Below the pieces are notes generated by a model. The model was not told where the DNA came from and searched no databases. It saw nothing but the letters and a program-made list of their open reading frames with translations. The translations under genes and the position numbers were made by a program. Source: Hirudinaria manillensis (Eukaryota; Annelida; Clitellata; Hirudinida; Hirudinidae). From it: DNA of 64,000 nucleotides. Position 1 is the stretch's first letter. Each line of letters starts with the position of its first letter. Where the stretch lies: assembly GCA_034509925.1 (NCBI GenBank), contig CM067532.1, positions 10,164,680 through 10,228,679 of the forward strand, in the 5' to 3' direction. Of this stretch, positions 38,495 through 64,000 are shown piece by piece.

Positions 38495-40170
38495 TCATAG
38501 CTCCAAGACTTGAACTCCAGAAGGAAGAATTTTGGCAGAAACTTTTGGCGTCAGTCGACCGTGCTCGGAGCTGTCCTTTCTCTGAGGGGGGTCCCAAGAA
38601 CCCGAGGACGGAAAGTCCCCGTCGTGGGAGTGCTGGTTGGGGAGTCTGGACTTCTCGGGTCGACCGACCCCCCTCCTCGGGACGACGTTGTTGTGCTGGT
38701 TGACCGGCTTGACGGTGACGATGAGGTTGTTGCTGTTGGCAACCATCATGTCTGTCACTTGGTCCAGGGTTTTGCCAAATACCTCAATTCCATTGACCTC
38801 GAGAATCTAACGGTCATTACATTGTTTTACGATTAAAAATTAATTCATGAATTAATTACGAAATTAACTTTATGATATTTTTAAAGAATTAAGATTAGTG
38901 TTTCTGGTAATAATCAGCTGAATTTGAGTAATAATAATCATCCAATTATGATCATCCAAAGACAAAAACAATGAATGCACCAACCTCATCATTGACTGCC
39001 AACAGACCAGTGCTTTCCGCCAAACCTCCAGGAGCCAGTCTCGATATGAATACCCCGTTGACCTTTTCCAATCCCTGAGGGGTCACTCTGATGCTGGCAC
39101 CATCCCTGATGTAAAATCCAAGGGGTTTGTCGGACGCACCGTTCTTCATAAGTTTGACCCTCCTGCACGTTTCCGGGACGATGTCTATGTCTATGATGGC
39201 AGAAACCCTGCGGAAGTCCTCGGGAAAGCCTATGATAGGCTGGTTGACGTGGTTGCCCCGCCTACTCTTGGTTCCGTAGAGGCCGGTTCCCGAAAGGAGG
39301 CCCGAACTGACGACACTCTTTTTCTGACTCAGAGCTTGGAGTGCCTCTCCTAAAAGATTGAAATCGCAATGTCATGACTTTTTTTAATTAACATCAAAAA
39401 GCAGGAAAATGTTATGGTAAACATATCCAAACATACAAACAAACAAGCACACCGTACCGCTCTTAAGCACCGTCAGACGGAGGAGTCTCTTGGTCGTCCT
39501 GACCGCCCTGGCAAAGTTGTCGTCGTTGTTGATGGGAAGGAGATCTCCCTCGTTGTCAGTGAACCAAACGGTGAACGGAACATCTTTGAGGCGATGGAGG
39601 TTCTCTAGCAGCTCGTAGAACTCACCGAAGGTCATCGACTGCTCGGCATGCAACACGAAACGACGGTACTCCGCATCCAACTGGCAAAAAACACTCTTTT
39701 TTTAACATCAGCATTTCTGATTGTGTTTGCAAAGATGTCGGTCAAATTTACTGAATTGCTTTCTTCGACGCATTACCAGCTTTAATCAGACTCTTAATTG
39801 AATCTATAAGGCTATCTCATATGTGCTACTGCTAATGGATGTAAGTTTGATGTTCAAAATTCCCAAGCATGAAAAATAAATTGCGACTTACAGCTAATTC
39901 AATTTAAAAGCAAGCATTTGTATCACCAATCTAATTTTATGTCAATAACGATCCAAGAGCAATGCATCAAATTCAGAGCAACATGAACAAACAAAGCACT
40001 AGATTTTCGTTGGCTGCAGATGATTGATGTGGTTTGTGATCGATCGATCAATATGTGGTCCAAGAAGTATATATTAAACAGGGCAAGTAGGCTACCTTGC
40101 TTTTAACCTCCACGGCTCTAGGATCGGAGTTCGGCGCTGAACGTCCAAGCGTACCTCCGGACATATTCAT
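38495..40170 (-). CDS. PARD6: Partitioning defective 6 (Par-6), complete
   Basis: Four minus-strand exons: 40170-40096, 39680-39458, 39349-38985 and 38806-38495, giving 975 bases and 324 residues, in the usual size range. EVKSK joins [14 protein letters not shown] across the first intron, exactly as in Par-6. The PB1 domain (about 26-99) carries [12 protein letters not shown], the acidic motif that binds atypical PKC. A semi-CRIB (about 137-157, [19 protein letters not shown]) precedes the PDZ domain (about 162-255) with the loop [10 protein letters not shown] and [23 protein letters not shown]. The family scaffolds aPKC, Par-3 and Cdc42 at the apical cortex. The C-terminal tail is short and charged and ends GVQVLEL. 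The start is the first of two close Met codons (MNMSGGT). Confidence 0.96.
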
Positions 40171-41237
40171 TTTAAAAACAAAACACCGAATCCTAGTTGA
40201 TGGGTGGTATAAAACAAAAGTAATCTGTAACCCTAAAAAAGTTACAAAACTGTGTCAATTATTTCGAAAATTAAAGTAGCCCAAAATATTTTAGATGCAA
40301 TGTTGAGTATGTATCGAACTACGATTTACAAAAAGTAGATAGAAATTGCTTAAGATTTTTAATTTATTTTTTATAAAATATTAAAATAATTATTATAATT
40401 TAAAAAATAATACTGATTTGACTTTTTGTAAAATAACTTTTTCGTTAATATTTCACTATTATGCAGACGACTGAGATGAACCCGAGATGGCAGGATAAGC
40501 AAATCTCCCCATTTTGGCAAATACTTTGTTTTTATTTCTAAAAGCATTTGTTTTGTTAGCAGCTCAGTTTTAAAATAATTTATTAATTTCAATTTCATCC
40601 AATATTTGTGGTTTTAAAAGTCCGAGTAAGATGACAAATCTAGCGATCTTCATGTCAACTCTTAACGATAGCGTGACAATGTGCAACGTAATTAATAGGT
40701 CACACAATCAATCTTGTGGAGAATTCTTCTGTTTTAAAATATTCCGTGCATTTAAGGCGATATTGAGTTTTAGAAATTCACTGAATTAAGACCATGTCCC
40801 CAGCTAACACTAACCGTTTTCTAAAAACGCTTTCAGTCTTTCAGATTCCAAGTGTTTCAAAAATTGTTTAATTAGAATTTATTTATTTTTCTCAAAAGAG
40901 AAATTTTGGCTGGCTCTATAACTCAGATTAAAAGAAATTCTAAGTAGCGCCATCTTTTATTTGAATAAAAATCTTGTACATTGTGCACTGTCCAACATAT
41001 TTAAAAATACAAACAAATGCTATACCAGTAGATCGGTTGTCCATAGTCCTTAAATACACAAAACCATCCTTTGTTGGTCAATGTTTTTTCACGATCGAAC
41101 ATCGAACATGAGTAGAAAAGATAAATATTTACATTTTACACTAAAAAAAAGAAGCCAAAAAACAATCAAAGTGGAATCATGTTAAACGGTTTTTGTCATC
41201 GCAAGAGATCCAAACAAAGACAACCAGAAGAATCGAT
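40171..41237. other. Tandem spacer upstream of Par-6
   Basis: Contains the Par-6 promoter and the 3' UTR of the next minus-strand gene. It is AT-rich with no exon, no clear TATA box and no repeat array. Confidence 0.45.
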
Positions 41238-59896
<18,659 letters not shown>

Positions 59897-62800
59897 CTTT
59901 TTGCAGAACAAAATCTTCTTTTTGCCAAAAAAATTAAAAACAAATTCTTTTCCCTCAAAACGTACCACCTTTTGATGAACTTTTATGTATTCTGTTTGTA
60001 AACTTTAGGTTCAACTAACAGACAATACTTTGTTAGTTTACCAAAACTGTAAACTCTGTAACTCTGTTTTATAGATACAAAAGAAACAGATGAAGGCCTT
60101 GTTTACAGGAGACACGCTTCAGATGGTCACGGCTCGCTGAACAAAGTTTTGAAGCAGAATCTCTTTTCGTTCCAAATCCTTTATTTCCTACCCGTGCTAA
60201 GGCAAGCGAGACGGTCCGTGTGGCTTTTATAGGGTGCGGATTTGTGCTCTTGTGCGCTTGCGCTGTTGTGTGATTATATGTGTTTGTTGAATGCAGATTC
60301 ATTAGTCATTGTTTACATTGTAAATGTTACGTATATTTGCTTGGATTACATTGTGTTACAGAAACATATTATAAATTATATTATATAAATTATATTCGTA
60401 CGCGATGAAATTATTTGCTTTCGAAATATTAATAGCTTCAGGCATGAATTGCTTGTGCCCTCGTCATCATCATCGTCATCATCGTTGTCAGTATCACTTC
60501 CATCGTTATCATCATCGTCATCGTCACCATCATCATCAGTACCATCATTGCTATCATCATCATCGTCGTCGTCGTCATCACACCTTACAACTTCCGCCAT
60601 CTGGTCTTGAATGTCTTTTCTGTTCCTTCCATTCAGTCCAACAACGACCTGATAGAATTAAAGTTCAATTTATTAATTATCAAATATTTTACATTTTTAT
60701 CGTTAATATTACAATTTATGTGCCACAAAACAAGCATTTATTTTACCATAAATTGAAAAACAAAATTTCTCGAATATTGTTAACGTAATAATTTTTATTA
60801 TTAATATAATTGTTATTATTAATATAATATTTATTATTGTTATTAATATAATATTCTGAAAATCTCTCAAATTCCAATTTTTTTTCTTCTCTTGAGAGGG
60901 AGTGATATTTCTTTACGTGTTTTTCTTTCCTACTCCGATGACCTTTGAACTGACCTAGTGAGTCATTTTTCCGACCTATTCAATCTAGGAACACCCTGGA
61001 GACACTTCTTAATTTCTCCACTCTCTGTCTGTCTGTCTGTCTATCTGTCTGTCTGTTTCTCTCTGTGTCTCTTTGTATCTGTTTTTTGTTATCATCTCTC
61101 CGGAAGCTGTAAGTTTACTTGTGTGTGCGTGTCTGTGTGTGTGTGTGTGTGTGCAAATGCCCTGATGAGTCTGCGGACGTGTGAACGGAGCCAAGTCGGC
61201 GCCTCCGTCTGGTTGGTCACGTGCACACCTCCATCTTGGAGCACATCCGGTTCGTCGGCCATTGTACGATGGTCGTGATGGACGACCTTGTCGAACAAAT
61301 CAATGACCTCGTGATGATGATGATGATGATGACGGAGATGCTGGTGATGATAATAATCACGATGATGATAATGATGATGATAATGATTGTATCATTAAAA
61401 ATATTAACACCATCCAGACATGCTGGTTATCATTCAAACGATTTTATAACTCGACGTTCAGCGATTAGCGATTTTAGTCATCAAGTGTACTCGCATCGGT
61501 CACCGTGACAGCCTCACACGTCACAACAACACAGCATCACAAGTTCCTTCATTAATTTGAAAGTCTTTCCAAAAACTTGGATAAATCTAATTGTATTTCC
61601 ATAATTTATATTAAACAAAAATAATAATTTGGATAGACGGATGGATGGATGGATGGATGGATACTATAGGTGTCAGATGGATGGAAAAGTGGATGAATAC
61701 AGGAAGAAGGCAGGAAGGATGGAGGGAGGTGCACATCGGACATCAATCATCGTCGTCCATTCATCAATTCTGAGCGCCGGAAAAATTGAAATCGAAACCG
61801 GGTAAGCTCCAAGCACTCCAGACGCATGCGTCTTTTTTAGTCGTCTGGGCGACCGCCGGCGACAACTACCACGGCTGCAACCGCGGCGACTGAAGCTGCC
61901 GCAGTTACTAATTAGAAGCATCGGTCGACAATGTTGGCTAACAATGTTGGCTAATTGGAAGCGAGATGAAGCCAAGATTGGAAATTATTCGCCACGATTT
62001 CAGTGGTGCGATGGAATTCAATATTCGCAAAATCAATTCATTTCACATCCATCCGTCCATTCGCAGCCGAACGCAGATTCCGTGCACACGTCCCTAAGCG
62101 TAGACCAATCACGTACGGTGTTTCAGTGTGACAAAAGGTCATTCCATTGTGACCGGCATAAATCGATCCGAGATATTGGAAGAATTTAATAAACTCCACA
62201 AACTCTGGAACTAAAAATGAGCTCTTCATTCGTGGAACTTCTGTCGTGAATGGATAGACGGACGGACGTATGGATGGACGGACTTACGGATGGATGGGAC
62301 GTGAGCATTATCATTACCACAGCCATCGTGTCACCTGTGGACGCATTAGACCCCACAGACAAACTCTTAATTAATCAGTTCCAAACTCCCTCTTTTATCC
62401 TGTGGATTACAGGTTTCACTGGACAGGACTGTACAGGAGTGTCTCCTGGATAACTGTCTCTTTGGAGGTTCAAAGGAGTTAATTCCATCCCTTGAATTTC
62501 AAGGTGATCCTTGGGGGATGGTGAGCGAGCGAGTGAGTGAGTGAGTGAGCGAGTGAGTGTCAGGTCGTCTAACACTTGGTAATGATTAAATTAACATTAA
62601 ATGCCTGATTAAAATGCTACTGCCCATTATAATGAGTGAATGGATGAAGGAAGAAATGAGTGACTGATCAGCGCCATCTCGCGGGACGAAGCATTAGTCG
62701 GAAATGCGCCAAGAGAGTGCAACTGGACGAAAGCAATTACGACCCAATGGAAAATACGTGTTTTCATTATCTTCGCTCAACGAAATGCGCACGATTGATG

Positions 62801-63500
62801 GACCGTCGGATGAATGAAAGATTTGATGGATGGACGGACGGACGGGCGGATGGATGGATGTGCAGATGAATAATAGAAGGAACGGACGGATAGATGAAAA
62901 GATGGATGGATGCATGAATAAGTGATGGATGGGTGAGAAAATGAATGATAGAAAGACTACGAGATGGAAGGATGGATGGATTGAGAGATAGATGGATGAC
63001 ATCCATCCAGGACAACTTGAGTCCTCCTTCAGCTATCCATCAACCTTCAAAATATCAGAACTTAAAAAAAGATTTTATTGTCTGAAATGCCACCTCTACA
63101 TGGGGCCAACATGCACGTAACAACATTAATAACAATAATAATAATAATAGTAATGTTTATAAATAGTTTAACAATATTAGAATACTATTGTGTGAATATA
63201 GTCTACTGTGTCATTATATATTGTAATAAAATTACAATTATTGATTTATTGATAACAAATTATTTACAGAATTATTAAATTATTATTATTATTATTAATT
63301 CATGAATTCACTTGACACAGAAGCTGTGCCCTTTATCAAGCCAATCACAGCCTTCCACGTCCTTCCCAAAGGAGAATCAAAGAATAAAATTATAAATTGA
63401 AGCCATGCTTTTCAAGTGAAAACATTTTTTTGCAAAATATTTTCAAACTTTTTCTACGTTGAGGTTAGAGTTTTCGCTAAAATGATATTATAACATTGAA
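59897..63500. other. Repeat-rich region upstream of the SUEL/CUB gene
   Basis: No gene is supported. Contents include CAT/CGT triplets (60455-60580), CTGT and GT runs (61023-61160), GAT triplets (61310-61385), GGAT arrays (61634-61662, 62240-62300, 62820-62990) and a short GAGT run (62525-62560). A promoter-like ETS/YY1/CACGTG group lies near 61216-61255. Confidence 0.5.
60224..60231 (-). promoter_or_regulatory. TATA box upstream of the SUEL/CUB gene
   Basis: TATAAAAG on the minus strand, about 330 bases upstream of the start codon at 59896, would place transcription start near 60200. A weaker TATAAAAC at 60068-60075 is an alternative. Confidence 0.35.
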
Positions 63501-63503
63501 TAT

Positions 63504-63595
63504 AACCCTAACCCCAGTATACAACCCTAACCCTAACTTTAACCCAAACCCTAAACCTAACCCTAACCCTAACTTTAACCCCAACCCTAATCCTA
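63504..63595. repeat. Degenerate interstitial telomere-like CCCTAA repeats
   Basis: About a dozen CCCTAA hexamers with variants (ACTTTAA, CCCCAA, CCTAAT). It matches the metazoan telomere repeat in the C-rich orientation but is short and eroded, so it is an internal remnant and not a chromosome end. (GGAT)n and (GGAC)n follow at 63739-63800. Confidence 0.8.
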
Positions 63596-64000
63596 ATACG
63601 TCTGACCCTAAACCATAAGCCTGTGTTTAAATATTTTAAAAATTCTTTTAAACAATCAATTCAATGTGGTATGAAGCGCTTTATTTTCCAATTTGGACTT
63701 CAGTGCTTATTTTAATTCTTATTCGAACAAATGGCGAAATGGATGGATGGACGGACGGACGGATGGAGGGATGGGTGGACGGACGGATGGATGGATTGAT
63801 GGTGTGTTTCTGATTGGATTAAGAAATTAATTTAAAACTTTGAGCATTAAAAATGTCGAAATGATAGAATTGAAGATGTAAATCAAAAGAAATTTATGTG
63901 AGTTCGGATATTATGAAGTGCTCTGATGGATGGAACGATCGAAATGCAATGGATAAGTGCGTGATTGATTGAAGTGCAGTAAATAAATAAATAAATGAAT

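Noticed and set aside
61092-61298. Minus-strand frame MADEPDVLQDGGVHVTNQTE near a promoter-like cluster
   Set aside because: Runs into a CA repeat and resembles no known protein; could be a first exon but is unsupported.

Overview
The window is nuclear DNA from an invertebrate animal. It is intron-rich and AT-rich, and it carries spliced genes for metazoan cell biology: MEF2, slingshot, Par-6, a furin-like convertase and ALDH7A1. The introns are full of microsatellites (GAT, TTA, CTCA, GATG), and a degenerate CCCTAA block fits the TTAGGG-type telomere of most animals. I could not name the species; intron positions and protein similarity to vertebrates suggest a slowly evolving invertebrate. 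All gene models come from reading exons by eye, with codon phase checked across each junction. There is no transcript evidence.

Layout: 404-4047 (+) is the 3' part of a furin-like proprotein convertase. 5044-6739 (-) is a complete six-exon aspartate dehydrogenase domain gene (ASPDH type). 8723-19712 (-) is a complete 15-exon slingshot cofilin phosphatase with one GC-AG intron. 21045-26245 (+) is a complete 19-exon ALDH7A1 (antiquitin), head to head with slingshot across about 1.3 kb. 26.3-33 kb has no gene that I can support but holds repeats, a promoter-like cluster and a tRNA-like signature. 34117-36364 (+) is a MEF2-type MADS-box factor with three perfect MEF2 consensus sites in the 1 kb upstream. 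38495-40170 (-) is a complete Par-6 gene.

41238-59896 (-) is the least familiar gene. Eight phase-compatible exons over 18.7 kb give a 686-residue single-pass membrane protein: signal peptide, SUEL/galactose-binding lectin domain, CUB-like domain, short four-cysteine CCP-like module, transmembrane helix and a tyrosine/proline-rich tail. I know of no named protein with this domain order. Its introns hold long CTCA and TTA arrays, a concentration of perfect TGACGTCA palindromes, a perfect RFX X-box and an NRF1/ETS/E-box cluster. 60-64 kb is repeat-rich, with a TATA box upstream of that gene and a telomere-like block near the end.

The genes are not an operon or pathway. Slingshot and Par-6 both act on actin and cell polarity, ALDH7A1 and ASPDH are both metabolic dehydrogenases, and the neighbourhood looks like ordinary genomic mixing.
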